Source: Chlorobaculum thiosulfatiphilum
GTDB taxonomy: Bacteria > Bacteroidota > Chlorobiia > Chlorobiales > Chlorobiaceae
Length of the DNA stretch: 64,000 nt
Direction of reading: 5' to 3'
Assembly (NCBI RefSeq): GCF_006265165.1
Contig: NZ_VDCH01000005.1
Location: 1 to 64,000 of the forward strand
Each line of letters opens with the position of its first letter. Position 1 is the first letter of the stretch. The notes beneath the pieces are model-generated. The model was not told the DNA's origin, made no database searches, and saw nothing but the letters and a program-made list of their open reading frames with translations. This document shows positions 48,122 through 60,239 of this stretch, piece after piece. The translations under genes and the position numbers were made by a program.

Positions 48122-49129
48122 ATGTGCTTCGCAAGGCCCGGCTATCTCATCCTTTTGTGGGCGCTCGTTCCGCTCTCGGCTCTGGTGTTCTACGGAGTTC
48201 GCCGAAAAATGTCGCTCTGGAAAAAGATCGACGCTACCGGTGGGATTTCCGGAATCCTGCCTGCCGTAAGCTTCAGAAAGCTCGTACTTCGCCGCCTCAT
48301 GCTGCTCCTCTCGGCTGCGCTGATGATCGTTTCGCTGGCTGGCCCGCAACTTTGCAGCGGCCAGAAACCGGTGCGTCAGAAGGGAATCGATGTGGTTTTC
48401 ATGCTCGATATTTCCAACTCCATGCTTGCGCGGGATACCGCGCCCGACCGGTTGACGCGCGCCAGGTCGGAGCTGCTTCAGATCAGCCGGAGCCTCGGCG
48501 AGGGGCGACAGGCGCTGCTGCTGTTTGCGGGAACCCCTGTCGTGCAGTGCCCGCTGACAAGCGACGACGAGGATTTCGAAGTCTTGCTCGATATGGCGAC
48601 CCCTGACCTCATCACGACGCAGGGCACCGATTACCGCCGCGCGTTCGAGTCGGCGCTGCGGCTCGCCGATTCAGGCGAGCGGGCGTCGGGGAACGAAACG
48701 GTGCTGGTGCTGTGCAGCGACGGGGAGGATCACGGGTATGATCTTGGCGATATTGCCGCGACGATGAACAAGCGGGGAGTGCATCTCCACGTAATAGGCG
48801 TGGGCGGAGTTCAGCCGGTGCCAATTCCCATGCCAGGCGGGCCGAAGCGTGATGCCCAGGGCAGGGTCGTGCTGACCTCGTTCAGGCCTGATCTGCTCGC
48901 CGGTCTCATCAAGACGGTGGACGGGCAGCTCTACTACAGCCGCCCCGAGGCCCCGGTGCATGACGAGGTCGCCGCCAACATTGCCGCCGAGGCCGCCGCC
49001 GCCCGCTGGATCATGGCGCCGGGTCAGCGGGTGCCGGTGCATGGAGAGATGATCTTTGTCGCGCTTCTCCTCTTTGTTTCAGGATCGATGATGACCGATG
49101 TCCGGCGTCCAGCCAGGCAAAACGCCTGA
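48122..49129 (+). CDS. vWA-domain membrane protein, BatB-like
   Basis: A 335-residue protein from ATG 48122. Although the frame is open further upstream, that part overlaps the BatA-like gene; MCFARPGYLILLWALVPL gives the expected N-terminal helix. The vWA domain has DISNS (FMLDISNSMLARD) for MIDAS and SDGEDHGYDLGDIA later. A C-terminal helix ends the protein (GEMIFVALLLFVSGSMM). The role is presumably a membrane scaffold or chaperone with MoxR ATPases, inferred from the family. Confidence 0.85.
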   Translation: MCFARPGYLILLWALVPLSALVFYGVRRKMSLWKKIDATGGISGILPAVSFRKLVLRRLMLLLSAALMIVSLAGPQLCSGQKPVRQKGIDVVFMLDISNSMLARDTAPDRLTRARSELLQISRSLGEGRQALLLFAGTPVVQCPLTSDDEDFEVLLDMATPDLITTQGTDYRRAFESALRLADSGERASGNETVLVLCSDGEDHGYDLGDIAATMNKRGVHLHVIGVGGVQPVPIPMPGGPKRDAQGRVVLTSFRPDLLAGLIKTVDGQLYYSRPEAPVHDEVAANIAAEAAAARWIMAPGQRVPVHGEMIFVALLLFVSGSMMTDVRRPARQNA

Positions 49130-49248
49130 ACTTTCCGAAAAAGCGGGCGCTGGCATCTTGTTCGAAGATTGTTAAATTCCGTAAAGTCAGAGCTTTGGCG
49201 GCTCGGGCTGTTTCACTCTTTTCTTTCACCAGAAGACAACGCAGCGAT

Positions 49249-49536
49249 ATGGAGCAGCAAGCATCGGGACAGAGAATTCTCGACCCCATCGAACGCGCCA
49301 AACTTGGCGTGAAGGTTTTCAATCTGCCCTACAGCCAGGCCGAAGTGCTCATCGACGAATACGTGAGCGGCAAGAATTACGACCCGGCAAGCATAGAGTT
49401 CTTCAAGGATCAGGTGGCTACGCAGATCCACATCCGCGAAAAGGGCGCGGAACTGCTGGTGACTGGCGGCGAGATCGTCAAGGTGATCGCGCGCTCCTTC
49501 ATGCAGAACCTGCCGAAGAGCATGGATCGCCACTGA
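49249..49536 (+). CDS. Small hypothetical protein
   Basis: 95 residues from ATG 49249, the likeliest start (MEQQASGQRILDPIERAK). The frame is open upstream to 49195 with unlikely sequence. No membrane helix, signal or metal motif is visible; it is soluble, mixed alpha/beta by composition and ends FMQNLPKSMDRH. I do not recognise the family. It is placed between the BatB-like gene and clpB with gaps of more than 100 bases on both sides. Confidence 0.6.
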   Translation: MEQQASGQRILDPIERAKLGVKVFNLPYSQAEVLIDEYVSGKNYDPASIEFFKDQVATQIHIREKGAELLVTGGEIVKVIARSFMQNLPKSMDRH

Positions 49537-49724
49537 TCGAACAGCGCTTTCCGCATTTGCAGTCATGATGAAATCGCGGAGTGACGTTTGGAACATTCCG
49601 GATTTCACGGTGTGACTTTTTTGCTTTTTCGATGGTTATAGTGATGATAACGCAAGGCGGAGAAAGCTTTTGATTTTTTCGCCTTCGTGAAGAACGAACC
49701 AGAAACAGCAAGAAACGATCAACC

Positions 49725-51053
<1,329 letters not shown>

Positions 51054-51084
51054 ATGCCACTGATTGACGACAAAACAGTCCGAT

Positions 51085-51114
51085 GAGGCGGCGGCAAAGA
51101 TATTCTGCCGCCTC
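51085..51114 (+). terminator. Hairpin after the half-length clpB
   Basis: GAGGCGGC and GCCGCCTC form an 8-bp stem 31 bases after the stop codon. No T run follows, so termination is plausible but unproven. Confidence 0.4.
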
Positions 51115-51446
51115 GTCTCTCGGAGACATTTTCATCATTCACCCACATCCTGCGACGGAAAAACGCCTTAAACAGCAAATCATATTTTACGCCAGTCGCA
51201 GAAACGCCATATCCATTCAATTTAGCGTGGGCAGGAATGCATCTTTCTTGCGGAGAGTTTCTTTGGGCAGGCGAATCGTATCCTCCAAGCTTCCAAAACC
51301 TGCCGCAGCATTCATAATGCACTCACCCTATTCTCGATTCATCCCGTTGACCTCTTTAACCTATTTTGTTATTATGCGCATTGTGTCAACCGGCACACAA
51401 TGAAAAACCGATTGATTAGCGAAAGGCTCTGGAAATCGAATGAAGA

Positions 51447-51516
51447 ACCCCGCCGCAAGCCGCGGGGTATCTTGAAGACAATTTTACATACTTTACGCCG
51501 CAAGCGGCAGGGGTAT
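51447..51516. repeat. REP-like palindromes upstream of mnmG
   Basis: Two related short inverted repeats (CCCCGC/GCGGGG near 51448-51467; GCCGCAAGCGGC near 51499) are each followed by GGGGTAT, similar to the GGGGTAT ending of the palindrome at 34385-34404. They are probably degenerate members of that repeat family. Confidence 0.5.
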
Positions 51517-51707
51517 TTACCCTTAGAGACGATTTGCTGCAAAATCAAACATTACAGCCATCACGAGACACTGTAAAAAGACAAAAAAAAACAGCTTTTC
51601 TGCAATCAGATCGCGTGATATCGATGGGTCAGCCAGCCAGGCTGTTGTGATAAAAAACCTATAACCCTTTGTTTTTGCTATAAATAACAAAGACGAACCA
51701 CACTCGA

Positions 51708-51723
51708 TGTTTCACGTGAAACA
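51708..51723. promoter_or_regulatory. parS site 1 (perfect match)
   Basis: TGTTTCACGTGAAACA, an exact copy of the 16-base consensus ParB/Spo0J binding site, a perfect palindrome 12 bases before the mnmG start codon. Confidence 0.9.
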
Positions 51724-51734
51724 ACTCTTTTTTC

Positions 51735-53600
51735 ATGTACGATGTCATAGTTGTCGGCGCTGGCCATGCGGGCTGTGAAGCGGCGCTGGCCGTCGCCCGA
51801 AGCGGGCTTCACTGCCTTCTCATAACCTCCGACCTTTCAGCCGTCGCTCGAATGTCCTGCAATCCGGCGATTGGCGGCGTGGCCAAAGGACAGATGACCC
51901 GCGAAATCGACGCGCTTGGCGGAGAGATGGGCAAAGCCATCGACGCCACGGGCATCCAGTTCCGCCTGCTCAATCGCAGCAAGGGAGCTGCCATGCACTC
52001 GCCTCGCGCCCAGGCAGACAAGACGCTCTACAGCCTCTACATGAAAAAGGTTATAGAACATGAGAAGAACATCGACATTGCTCAGGATACGGTTATCGGC
52101 GTGTCCGCATCCGGAGGAATATTCAGCTCTGTCACGGTTCGATCTGGCCGGGCGATCAAGGCCAAAACCGCCATTCTTGCCTGCGGGACTTTTCTGAACG
52201 GCCTGATTCACATCGGCATGGATCACTTTCCGGGTGGCCGCAGCACGGCGGAGCCGCCTGTCGAAGGGTTGACCGAATCGCTCGCATCGCTCGGCTTTTC
52301 TTTCGGCAGACTCAAGACCGGTACGCCGCCGCGAATCGACTCAAGAAGCGTCGATTACGACATTGTCACCGAGCAGCCCGGCGATGTCGATCCGGTGCCA
52401 TTCTCCTTCTCATCGAACAGCGTTGCCGAGAGAAACCTCGTCAGTTGCTATTTGACCAAGACCACCGAAGAGACCCACGACATCCTGCGTACCGGCTTCG
52501 ACCGCTCTCCGCTCTTTACCGGCAAGGTTCAGGGCGTTGGTCCCCGGTATTGCCCATCAGTCGAGGACAAAATTTTCAGATTCCCTGACAAGCTCAGCCA
52601 CCATATTTTTCTCGAACCTGAAGGCGTCGATACCATCGAGATGTACGTCAACGGTTTCTCGACCTCCTTGCCTGAAGAGGTTCAGCTCGCCGGCCTGCGA
52701 TCTATTCCCGGCCTCGAAAAGGTCAGGATGATCCGACCCGGCTATGCCATCGAATATGACTTTTTCCATCCCTGGCAGATCAGATCGACAATGGAAACCC
52801 GCCCTGTCGAAAACCTCTTTTTTGCCGGTCAGATCAACGGAACTTCGGGTTATGAGGAGGCTGCCGCGCAGGGACTCATGGCAGGCATCAACGCCGTTCG
52901 CAAGATTCTCGGCAAAGAGCCGTTGATCCTCGGACGCGACCAGGCATACATCGGCGTCCTTGTCGATGACCTGATAACCAAGGAGACCAGAGAACCTTAT
53001 CGCATGTTCACCTCCTCGGCGGAGCATCGCCTCATCCTGCGGCACGACAATGCCGATATACGACTCTGCAAAATCGGTTACGATTGCGGCCTGGTATCTT
53101 CTGATGAACTCATCAAAACTGAAACAATTATCGAACAGGTTCAGCACTGTCTTGAACTGACGAAGACAACCAAAGTGCCGCCTGCGGAGATCAATGCGCT
53201 ACTGGCAAGCAAAGGCTTGCAGGAACTCAAAACCCCGGCAAGCGCGTTGAGTCTGGTCAAGCGTCCAGGTATCGAGCTTCAGGACATCCTGCATCACTCT
53301 GTATCATTGCGTACCGTAGCGAGAGATTTTTGTAGTGATCCTCGGGTTACCGAACAGGTTCAGATCGAAATCAAGTATGAGGGTTATATCAAACGCGAGC
53401 AGCTCGTCGCCGACAGGATAGTCCGTCTCGACTCGTTGCATATTCCAGACCATTTCAATTATGAGTCACTAAACTCCCTTTCAAGCGAGGGACGGGAAAA
53501 GCTCATGAAACACCGTCCATCGACCATCGGACAGGCTTCGAGAATTCTCGGCGTCTCACCGTCCGACATCTCGATCCTCATGATCAGACTCGGTCGATAA
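51735..53600 (+). CDS. mnmG: tRNA uridine-5-carboxymethylaminomethyl modification enzyme MnmG
   Basis: With MnmE it modifies wobble uridine U34 of several tRNAs, using FAD and methylene-tetrahydrofolate. The protein has 621 residues, the normal length. The N-terminal FAD motif is [53 protein letters not shown] and the C-terminal helical [16 protein letters not shown] are family landmarks. Gene position next to the origin is classic (gidA). It lies between two parS sites. Confidence 0.97.
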   Translation: MYDVIVVGAGHAGCEAALAVARSGLHCLLITSDLSAVARMSCNPAIGGVAKGQMTREIDALGGEMGKAIDATGIQFRLLNRSKGAAMHSPRAQADKTLYSLYMKKVIEHEKNIDIAQDTVIGVSASGGIFSSVTVRSGRAIKAKTAILACGTFLNGLIHIGMDHFPGGRSTAEPPVEGLTESLASLGFSFGRLKTGTPPRIDSRSVDYDIVTEQPGDVDPVPFSFSSNSVAERNLVSCYLTKTTEETHDILRTGFDRSPLFTGKVQGVGPRYCPSVEDKIFRFPDKLSHHIFLEPEGVDTIEMYVNGFSTSLPEEVQLAGLRSIPGLEKVRMIRPGYAIEYDFFHPWQIRSTMETRPVENLFFAGQINGTSGYEEAAAQGLMAGINAVRKILGKEPLILGRDQAYIGVLVDDLITKETREPYRMFTSSAEHRLILRHDNADIRLCKIGYDCGLVSSDELIKTETIIEQVQHCLELTKTTKVPPAEINALLASKGLQELKTPASALSLVKRPGIELQDILHHSVSLRTVARDFCSDPRVTEQVQIEIKYEGYIKREQLVADRIVRLDSLHIPDHFNYESLNSLSSEGREKLMKHRPSTIGQASRILGVSPSDISILMIRLGR

Positions 53601-53603
53601 TGC

Positions 53604-53619
53604 AGTTTCACGTGAAACA
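53604..53619. promoter_or_regulatory. parS site 2 (one mismatch)
   Basis: AGTTTCACGTGAAACA, differing from the consensus at the first base only. It lies 3 bases after the mnmG stop and before the polymerase gene. Confidence 0.8.
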
Positions 53620-53646
53620 TTTTTTCAAACTTGCATTCTTTTTTGC

Positions 53647-56043
53647 ATGAATAACCTTGTCGATTTTACCCTTGGCAATGAATTGCTTTTTGGCAAAGAC
53701 CCCGAGGAGAACATTGTCGGTGCGTACCAACTCAATGATTCGCAAATTCGTTTGTTTATCAGAACACCAGATGGCGTAACGAAACGTGACGAGCCTTTTT
53801 ACCCATTCTTTTTTCTATCCGACAACGAGCTGCTTGACGGTTTCACGCCCATCGACAAGGAAAAATTCTGGCTGATTCCACTCGAAGGCGAGAACTACTA
53901 CCAGTATCTTGCCATCTTCAGAAGCTGGAAGAATTATCGTGCTGCGCTCGATTTCGTCAACTCCAGCACTACGGATTCTTCTGCCAGCGGAGAGTCGCAG
54001 AGCACGTCAGGCTTTAACAGCCATTTGACCTACAGCAGGGGCGATGCCATTACCCAGTACCTCATGCAGACTGGTAAAACCCTGTTTAAAGGGATGCTTT
54101 TCGACGATATTTATCGTCTTCAGCTCGACATTGAAACCTATTTCCGCCCTGAAAAAAATGACGGAAACAGAAAAGGTATTGGCGATGATCCGGTCATCAT
54201 CATCTCTCTCAGCGACAATCTTTCATGGGAGCATGTCATTCATTCGAAAGGAAGAAGCGAAAAAGCGCTGCTTGAAGAACTGGTTTCCATCATTCGCCAG
54301 AAAGACCCCGATGTGATCGAGGGGCATAACATTTTCGGTTTTGATCTCCCCTATCTGCAACGCCGTTGCGAACTTAACGGAGTTCGTTTCGCCATCGGGC
54401 GTGATGGTCAGATGCCGCGCTCCTATCCCTCATCCATCCGTTTCGCTGAACGGTCGGCTGATTTCCAGTTTTTTGACATTCCCGGAAGACACGTTATCGA
54501 CACCTATTTCCTCGTCCAGAATTACGACACCTCCAAACGCGTTCTTCCCAGCTATGGATTGAAGGCTGTCGCCAAATTTTTCGGTTTCGCCTCGCCGAAC
54601 AGAACCTACGTGAGTTACAAGGATATCGTCTCGACCTGGGACAACAATCCTGAAACCCTCCTTGCTTACGCGCTCGACGATGTACGTGAAACCCGTGAAT
54701 TAGCGGCACTACTCTCCGGCACCAATTTCAGCATGACCAGCATGGTTCCCTACAGCTATGCCAACACGTCGAGACTTGGCCCAGCGGCAAAAATAGAAGC
54801 GATCCTGATTCGTGAATATCTCAGGCGGAAAATCTCCATTCCGAGACCCTCCATAGGCCAGCAGCATAGCGGCGGCTTTACCGAGGTTTTCCTCAAGGGA
54901 ATTCTCGGCCCTGTCGTCTATGCCGACGTCGAATCGCTCTATCCATCCATCATGCTCTCGTTCGGCGTCTGTCCGAAAACCGATACCCTCAAGGCATTTC
55001 CGACCATTCTCAAGGATCTCAGGGATTTACGCTTTGCAGCCAAGAAACGGGCGCAAGAGGAGAGCGCTGCCGGCAATCGATCCGTGGCCTACAACTTCGA
55101 CGCCATGCAGTCGTCGTTCAAGATCATCATCAACGCCATGTACGGCTATCTTGGCTTCAGCAGCGGCATTTTCAACGATTTCGACGAAGCTGACCGCGTC
55201 ACCGCCAAAGGCCAGGAGATCGCCCGGACGATGATCCGGGAGTTCGAGTCACGCGGCGCTCAGGTCATCGAGGTCGATACCGACGGCATTTTCCTGGTGC
55301 CGCCGCCACACGTCGCGACCGAAGAGGAAGAGCGCAGTCTCGTCGAGGAAGTTTCATCGACCATGCCGGCAGGCATCAGAATCGCATACGACGGACGCTT
55401 CAGGAAAATGATCTCCTATATGAAAAAGAACTACGTTCTTCTCGACTACCATGACAAGCTGAAGCTGAAAGGGTCGGCCTTCGTGAGCCGAAGCGGGGAA
55501 AAGTTCGGACGCGATTTCATCAGGGAGGGATTCATTCTCCTGCTCAGGGATGACATTCAGGGCCTCCATGACCTGTATGTGCGCTATCGTGATGATCTAC
55601 TGAACCATCGCTTCAATATCTCGGAGTTTTCAAGAACCGAATCGATGAAAACCCCGCTCGTTCAGTATGCTGCCGATGTCCGCTCCGGAAAGCGTTCCAA
55701 ATCAATCACTTACGAAATCGCTCTTCGTCAGGGTCTGGAAATTTCTAAAGGGGATCGGATGACTTATTACATCTCCGGCTCCGGCAATCCTGCGACATTC
55801 GTTGACAAAGGGCGTCTTGCCGAAGAGTGGAACAAGGAACAACCTGATGAAAACACCGCGTTCTACCTGAAACGCCTCGATGAATTCACGCAAAAGTTTC
55901 TGCCATTCTTCAAACCCCAGGATTTCAGCACGATATTTTCCGCTGATACCCTGTTCGCCTTTTCGACTGATGGCATAGAGATAATTCGTGAAATTCGTCA
56001 TCTTGAAACAGAAGATATCTATCGAGATGAAACCCCTTTTTAA
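53647..56043 (+). CDS. Family B DNA polymerase
   Basis: A 798-residue B-type polymerase, with 3'-5' exonuclease and polymerase domains in order. Exo I is DIETYF (Asp161), Exo [16 protein letters not shown], Exo [14 protein letters not shown]. The polymerase motif A is [13 protein letters not shown] (Asp427), motif [14 protein letters not shown], motif C VDTDGIF (Asp544/546). All catalytic Asp are present. Motif C with DTDG and the motif B tail are more like archaeal B polymerases than E. coli Pol II. Whether it is a replicative helper or a repair enzyme is unknown. Confidence 0.93.
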   Translation: MNNLVDFTLGNELLFGKDPEENIVGAYQLNDSQIRLFIRTPDGVTKRDEPFYPFFFLSDNELLDGFTPIDKEKFWLIPLEGENYYQYLAIFRSWKNYRAALDFVNSSTTDSSASGESQSTSGFNSHLTYSRGDAITQYLMQTGKTLFKGMLFDDIYRLQLDIETYFRPEKNDGNRKGIGDDPVIIISLSDNLSWEHVIHSKGRSEKALLEELVSIIRQKDPDVIEGHNIFGFDLPYLQRRCELNGVRFAIGRDGQMPRSYPSSIRFAERSADFQFFDIPGRHVIDTYFLVQNYDTSKRVLPSYGLKAVAKFFGFASPNRTYVSYKDIVSTWDNNPETLLAYALDDVRETRELAALLSGTNFSMTSMVPYSYANTSRLGPAAKIEAILIREYLRRKISIPRPSIGQQHSGGFTEVFLKGILGPVVYADVESLYPSIMLSFGVCPKTDTLKAFPTILKDLRDLRFAAKKRAQEESAAGNRSVAYNFDAMQSSFKIIINAMYGYLGFSSGIFNDFDEADRVTAKGQEIARTMIREFESRGAQVIEVDTDGIFLVPPPHVATEEEERSLVEEVSSTMPAGIRIAYDGRFRKMISYMKKNYVLLDYHDKLKLKGSAFVSRSGEKFGRDFIREGFILLLRDDIQGLHDLYVRYRDDLLNHRFNISEFSRTESMKTPLVQYAADVRSGKRSKSITYEIALRQGLEISKGDRMTYYISGSGNPATFVDKGRLAEEWNKEQPDENTAFYLKRLDEFTQKFLPFFKPQDFSTIFSADTLFAFSTDGIEIIREIRHLETEDIYRDETPF

Positions 56044-56122
56044 AAATCCTTATTTTTTAAACGTTTTAACCGACTCTATAATTATATAATCAGCCGATCA
56101 CAAACATAAACCTTAAAATAGT

Positions 56123-57346
56123 ATGATAGACAACAAAATACTTCCCGTTACCGACGATGTCTCCTGGATTGGCGTACTCGATCCAGGCCTTATCACCTTC
56201 GATATCGTCATGGAAACAAAATACGGCACCACCTACAACTCGTATTTCATCAATGCCGAGAAAAAAACAGTGGTTGAAACCACCAAACTGAAGTTCTGGC
56301 CAACGTATCTCGAAAAACTGAAGCAGGTGGTCAACCCCGAAGAGATCGAATATATCATCGTCGATCACACCGAGCCTGACCACTCAGGCAACATTCACAA
56401 CCTGCTCTCCGTTGCGCCCAACGCCACCGTTGTCGGCAGTGGCAATGCCATCAAGTTTCTGCGCGACCAGACCGGTCACGACTTCAAGCATATTGTCGTC
56501 AAGAACGGCGACAAGCTCGATCTCGGCAACAAGACGATCCAATTCATCGGCGCGCCCAATCTGCACTGGCCCGATACGATCTACTCTTGGCTCGAAGAGG
56601 ATCGCGTACTTTTTACCTGCGACTCTTTCGGTTGCCATTACTGCAACGAAGCGATGTATGATGACCTCTGCGGTGATTTCGACGACGCTTTCAAATACTA
56701 CTTTGACGCAATTCTGAGGCCGTTCAGCAAATACATGCTTCAGGCGATCGAGAAGATCCGCCCGCTCGATATTCACGCGATTTGCCCCGGTCACGGACCG
56801 ATTCTCAGATCGGACTGGAAAAAGTATGTCGATCTTTCACAGCGTTTTTCACAGGCGGCAATCGCGATGCCAAACGAAAAAAGCATTCTCATCGCGTATG
56901 TATCAGCATATGAAAATACCTCGGTTCTCGCGCAAAAAATCGCTGATGGTTTGAGATCGTCCTGCGATTTCAACGTTGATGTGTGCGATATAGAAAATAT
57001 TTCAACCGAGAAACTTGAGGAGAAAATCTCTCACTCGATGGGAATCATCATCGGCTCTCCGACCATCAATCAGAACATCGTCCAGCAGATTTACAACATC
57101 TTTGCCGTGCTCAATCCATTACGCGACCGAGGCAAACTTGCGGCAGCTTTTGGTTCTTATGGCTGGAGCGGTGAAGGTGTTAAAATCATCGAAAGCAATC
57201 TTTCAAACCTAAAAATGAAGGTTTTCGACAAGAACCTTATGATCAAATTCCAACCTCACGAACCTGAGTTCGAGCAATGCCATGAGTTTGGAAAAGCATT
57301 TGCAGAAAAAATGATCGAGATGTATAATCTCACCTGCAATATTTAA
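56123..57346 (+). CDS. Flavodiiron protein (FprA-type)
   Basis: A 407-residue oxygen/NO-reducing flavoprotein of the type that protects anaerobes. The N-terminal metallo-beta-lactamase-like diiron domain has HTEPDHSG (H-x-E-x-D-H), HWPD, CDSFG and CPGHGP ligands in the right order. The C-terminal flavodoxin domain begins [23 protein letters not shown] (FMN site). It is an obvious oxygen defence in a strict anaerobe. It is transcribed alone and ends convergent with the DUF721 gene. Confidence 0.92.
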   Translation: MIDNKILPVTDDVSWIGVLDPGLITFDIVMETKYGTTYNSYFINAEKKTVVETTKLKFWPTYLEKLKQVVNPEEIEYIIVDHTEPDHSGNIHNLLSVAPNATVVGSGNAIKFLRDQTGHDFKHIVVKNGDKLDLGNKTIQFIGAPNLHWPDTIYSWLEEDRVLFTCDSFGCHYCNEAMYDDLCGDFDDAFKYYFDAILRPFSKYMLQAIEKIRPLDIHAICPGHGPILRSDWKKYVDLSQRFSQAAIAMPNEKSILIAYVSAYENTSVLAQKIADGLRSSCDFNVDVCDIENISTEKLEEKISHSMGIIIGSPTINQNIVQQIYNIFAVLNPLRDRGKLAAAFGSYGWSGEGVKIIESNLSNLKMKVFDKNLMIKFQPHEPEFEQCHEFGKAFAEKMIEMYNLTCNI

Positions 57347-57417
57347 CTAAGATATTATTTTAAAGTGACTTAGGTAATTCAGTAATCCGGAATGTAAATA
57401 AAATGATACATTCCGGG

Positions 57418-57711
57418 TTATCTGAAAATGATATTCCTTATCATAGCATATCCTATAGCTTTGTTCATTCTTCCCACTATATCACGTTTCCTGAAATTCA
57501 GCTCCATTCGCCAAGACGGATTTCTCACCTTTACATACAAATCACCCTCTTTCATCTTCTCGACCGTTGTTACCCGCGCTATGGCATCACCAACAACACT
57601 ATTCCACAACTGAAGCGTTTTATACTCTTCATACGCCTCGGTCATTCCTATTTTTCTGCACACATCCGACATGAGTGAACCAAGTACCCTTGGTGTTTTC
57701 TTTTTTTTCAT
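57418..57711 (-). CDS. DUF721 (DciA-like) protein
   Basis: A 97-residue protein of the DUF721 family, in which DciA is the helicase loader used by bacteria lacking DnaC/DnaI. The core is TLQLWNSVVGDAIARVTTVEKMKEGDLYVKVRNPSWRMEL (KH-like). The start overlaps the recF stop by 4 bases. Its place after dnaA-dnaN-recF near oriC fits a replication role. Whether it loads DnaB here is inference. Confidence 0.85.
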   Translation of the reverse strand: MKKKKTPRVLGSLMSDVCRKIGMTEAYEEYKTLQLWNSVVGDAIARVTTVEKMKEGDLYVKVRNPSWRMELNFRKRDIVGRMNKAIGYAMIRNIIFR

Positions 57712-58820
57712 CTCTCTTGTCCTGATGTTTTCCTGTACTCATCGATCGAAAAATACGTTATATCATTTCCATCTCTTTTTTCTGTCGATGTGATGATGAC
57801 CTGTCCTTTCGATGAAAGCGTTTCAAGCATGACGGACGATACTTTTGCATCAAGCTCGCTGAACAGATCGTCGAGAAGCGTAACAGGCATTTCATCGGAA
57901 TGTTCGTGCAGATAGGCGTGCATGGTCATTTTCATCGCCACAAGAAACGCTCGCTGCTGGCCCTGCGATGCGAATTTCCGTATCTCCCTGCCGTTGAGGT
58001 ATAATTGCAGATCGTCCCTGTGCGGGCCGGCAAGTGTTTGTCTTCTCAGCAGTTCCTGTTTTTTCAGTACGCGATACCGTTCACTGAACTGCGCCTGCAT
58101 CTCCTTTTTCGAGAGCTGCGTTTCATGGTGATGAAGCGAGGAGTGATAGGTGATGGCACTCTTCGCGCAATCCGGTTGCCACCGATAGACTTCGTCGAGC
58201 ATCACGCTGAAACTACTAATGAATCGCTCTCTGGCCGCGACGATCTCCACGGCATGCGTGACAAGCTGATCGGTCAAAACCTCCAGCGACGTTTCAACGG
58301 CTGCCAGATCACCGTATGAAGAAAGTAATGCATTACGCTGTTGCAGTACTCTGCGATACTGCAAGAGATCGGAAAGATACTTCCTGTCGTATTGGCAAAT
58401 TGCCGTATCCATGAAGCGCCGCCTTTCAGCCGGACCGCCGGTAATGATGACCAGCTCCCTCGGCGTGAAGGTCACGCACGGAATGAGGCCGATGTGCCTC
58501 GAAAATATCTGGAGTTCCTGCTCGTTGACCAGAATCCGCTTCTCTTTTGACGGCGCGTAAGCCACGGCGACTTTCGTTTCACTGCCTTGATCACTTTCGA
58601 AGGAGGAGCGTATGGTGAACACCTCCTCCCCGAACATGAGGCAATCCCGATCGCTGTTTCCGCTGAATCCTTTGGTCAGCGCACAATAGTGGATTGCCTC
58701 GAGTATGGAGGTCTTGCCTGAGCCGTTACAACCGTAAATGTTGGTAATGCGTTGTCCTGGATCGAATTCCAGATGCCTGTGGTTTCTGAAATTTTCAATG
58801 CCGATACTCTTGAGTCGCAA
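57708..58820 (-). CDS. recF: DNA replication and repair protein RecF
   Basis: An SMC-like ATPase helping RecA load at gaps. The protein has 370 residues. Walker A is GCNGSGKTS (30-38), the signature motif KFASQGQQRAFLVAMKM resembles the ABC signature, and Walker B lies in VTLLDDLFSELD. It is the third gene of the classic dnaA-dnaN-recF order; it lies 11 bases after dnaN and overlaps the DUF721 gene. Confidence 0.95.
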   Translation of the reverse strand: MRLKSIGIENFRNHRHLEFDPGQRITNIYGCNGSGKTSILEAIHYCALTKGFSGNSDRDCLMFGEEVFTIRSSFESDQGSETKVAVAYAPSKEKRILVNEQELQIFSRHIGLIPCVTFTPRELVIITGGPAERRRFMDTAICQYDRKYLSDLLQYRRVLQQRNALLSSYGDLAAVETSLEVLTDQLVTHAVEIVAARERFISSFSVMLDEVYRWQPDCAKSAITYHSSLHHHETQLSKKEMQAQFSERYRVLKKQELLRRQTLAGPHRDDLQLYLNGREIRKFASQGQQRAFLVAMKMTMHAYLHEHSDEMPVTLLDDLFSELDAKVSSVMLETLSSKGQVIITSTEKRDGNDITYFSIDEYRKTSGQER

Positions 58821-58831
58821 GTCACTTCCGA

Positions 58832-59956
58832 TCAGTTATTGATTCTGACCGGCATGACCAGAATCATGAGGTCATCCTGCTTCTCGGAATCATTGGGTTT
58901 GAACAGCACTGCGGTTTTTGGAGAGTTCATCTCGATCAGAACCTCGTTGGAATCGATATGCGAAAGCGCCGCCTCGACAAATTTCGTGTTGAAACCGATA
59001 GTGATCTCCTCTCCTGCGAACGAACAGGCCAGCTCTTCCTGTGCGGACTCTCCTTCGCTGGCGTTTTCAGCCATCACCTTGATCTGGGAATTCTCGGCGC
59101 TGAGTTTCAGGTCGCCGATGCTCGAAAACCTGCCGACCCTCTTGACCGAATCATGCAACTGCACCCGGTCCGTGACCAGCTTCTTTTCGTTTTCAACCGG
59201 AATGACGGCCTCGTAATTCGGATAGGGTTCCACGATCAGCGCCGATTCAAGCTCCATGTTGTCGGTTTTGAACCTGACGTTCCTGCGTTCCGAGTCGATC
59301 GACATTTTGACGTTTTCGTTCGTCAACATGCGCTGAATAATGGAAAGCACTCTTGCCGGAACGACAATCTTTTGTTTGTCAGCCACCTCGATTTCCACAT
59401 TTTTTCTGCAACGAACCAGACGATGGCCGTCAGTCGATACGGCAGTGATGTGTTTTTCACTGAATTCGAACAGAACGCCCATCATTGCCGGTCGCATTCC
59501 ATCGACGCTGCACGCAAAGAGCGTCTTGTGGATCATGTCCTGCAACTCGTTTGGCTGAAGATCGATGGCGAGATCGAAATTCCGTTCCTGGCTTTCCGGT
59601 TTTGATCCGAAGGTGCATGGAATACGGTAACGGCCTTTATCGGTGGCGATATGAATGGTGCCAAGTTCACCGATCGACTGCCGCTCGATGTCGAAGGTGA
59701 CATCGGTTTCATACATGCTCCGAAGAAAATCCTGCAAGGTTCTGGCCCTGATGGCGACGTTACCCTTGTCGTTCGACGCTACGTCACACTTTGCTGTGAT
59801 CGAAAGTTCACCGTCGGTAGCGAACATCGTGAGCATTCCGTTTTCGATGGTCAGGTTGATATTGTCGAATCGGGCATCGAGCGATTTTGCCGGAACGGCG
59901 AGAATAACCTTGTTGGCAGCCTCCTGCAGTCGTTTGATGGTCGTATTGAATTTCAT
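58832..59956 (-). CDS. dnaN: DNA polymerase III sliding clamp (beta subunit)
   Basis: The processivity clamp of the replicase. The protein has 374 residues, a typical length, in three repeated domains. The start MKFNTTIKRLQEAANKVILAVPAK, the ACSVDGMRPAMMGVLFE segment of domain 2 and the C-terminal DLMILVMPVRINN are characteristic. It sits 283 bases downstream of dnaA; recF follows. Confidence 0.96.
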   Translation of the reverse strand: MKFNTTIKRLQEAANKVILAVPAKSLDARFDNINLTIENGMLTMFATDGELSITAKCDVASNDKGNVAIRARTLQDFLRSMYETDVTFDIERQSIGELGTIHIATDKGRYRIPCTFGSKPESQERNFDLAIDLQPNELQDMIHKTLFACSVDGMRPAMMGVLFEFSEKHITAVSTDGHRLVRCRKNVEIEVADKQKIVVPARVLSIIQRMLTNENVKMSIDSERRNVRFKTDNMELESALIVEPYPNYEAVIPVENEKKLVTDRVQLHDSVKRVGRFSSIGDLKLSAENSQIKVMAENASEGESAQEELACSFAGEEITIGFNTKFVEAALSHIDSNEVLIEMNSPKTAVLFKPNDSEKQDDLMILVMPVRINN

Positions 59957-60239
59957 CTCTTTACAATTATTTATTCTTTTTAATAATTAAAATTGTTGTT
60001 GTTGTTGATCCTGTGGAAATCTTGACTGATCGAGCAGCGCCTCTCTTAAGTCATTTTTTCATAATGTTTTACATCCGATTCTTTTGCCTCTGACCCTGTG
60101 GATAGCCTGTGCATTTCTTGCCGGAGGTACTGTTGGTGGTTTGTTGGCGCATTTTCGCAAATTCCGCCCGGTGTTGACAAGTGCGTACTCATCAAGAATC
60201 CGCCAACAGGAATTTAACAGGTTACGCACAGTTTGCCGG
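59957..60239. other. Possible second half of a bipartite origin (dnaA-dnaN gap)
   Basis: 283 bases without a gene. It has a very AT-rich stretch with TTGTTG repeats (59960-60010), and DnaA-box-like sites TGTGGATAG (60097-60105, one mismatch to TTATCCACA on the complement) and TTACGCACA (60222-60230). An unwinding element here is possible. Confidence 0.4.

Larger units (their letters stand above)
51054..51707. other. Non-coding region between clpB and mnmG
   Basis: About 650 bases without a convincing gene. It starts with a hairpin, continues with unassigned sequence, and contains REP-like palindromes at about 51447-51516. It is followed by the parS site. Confidence 0.55.

Noticed and set aside
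49537-49724. CIRCE/HrcA operator before clpB.
   Set aside because: No TTAGCACTC-N9-GAGTGCTAA-like repeat is visible in the gap.
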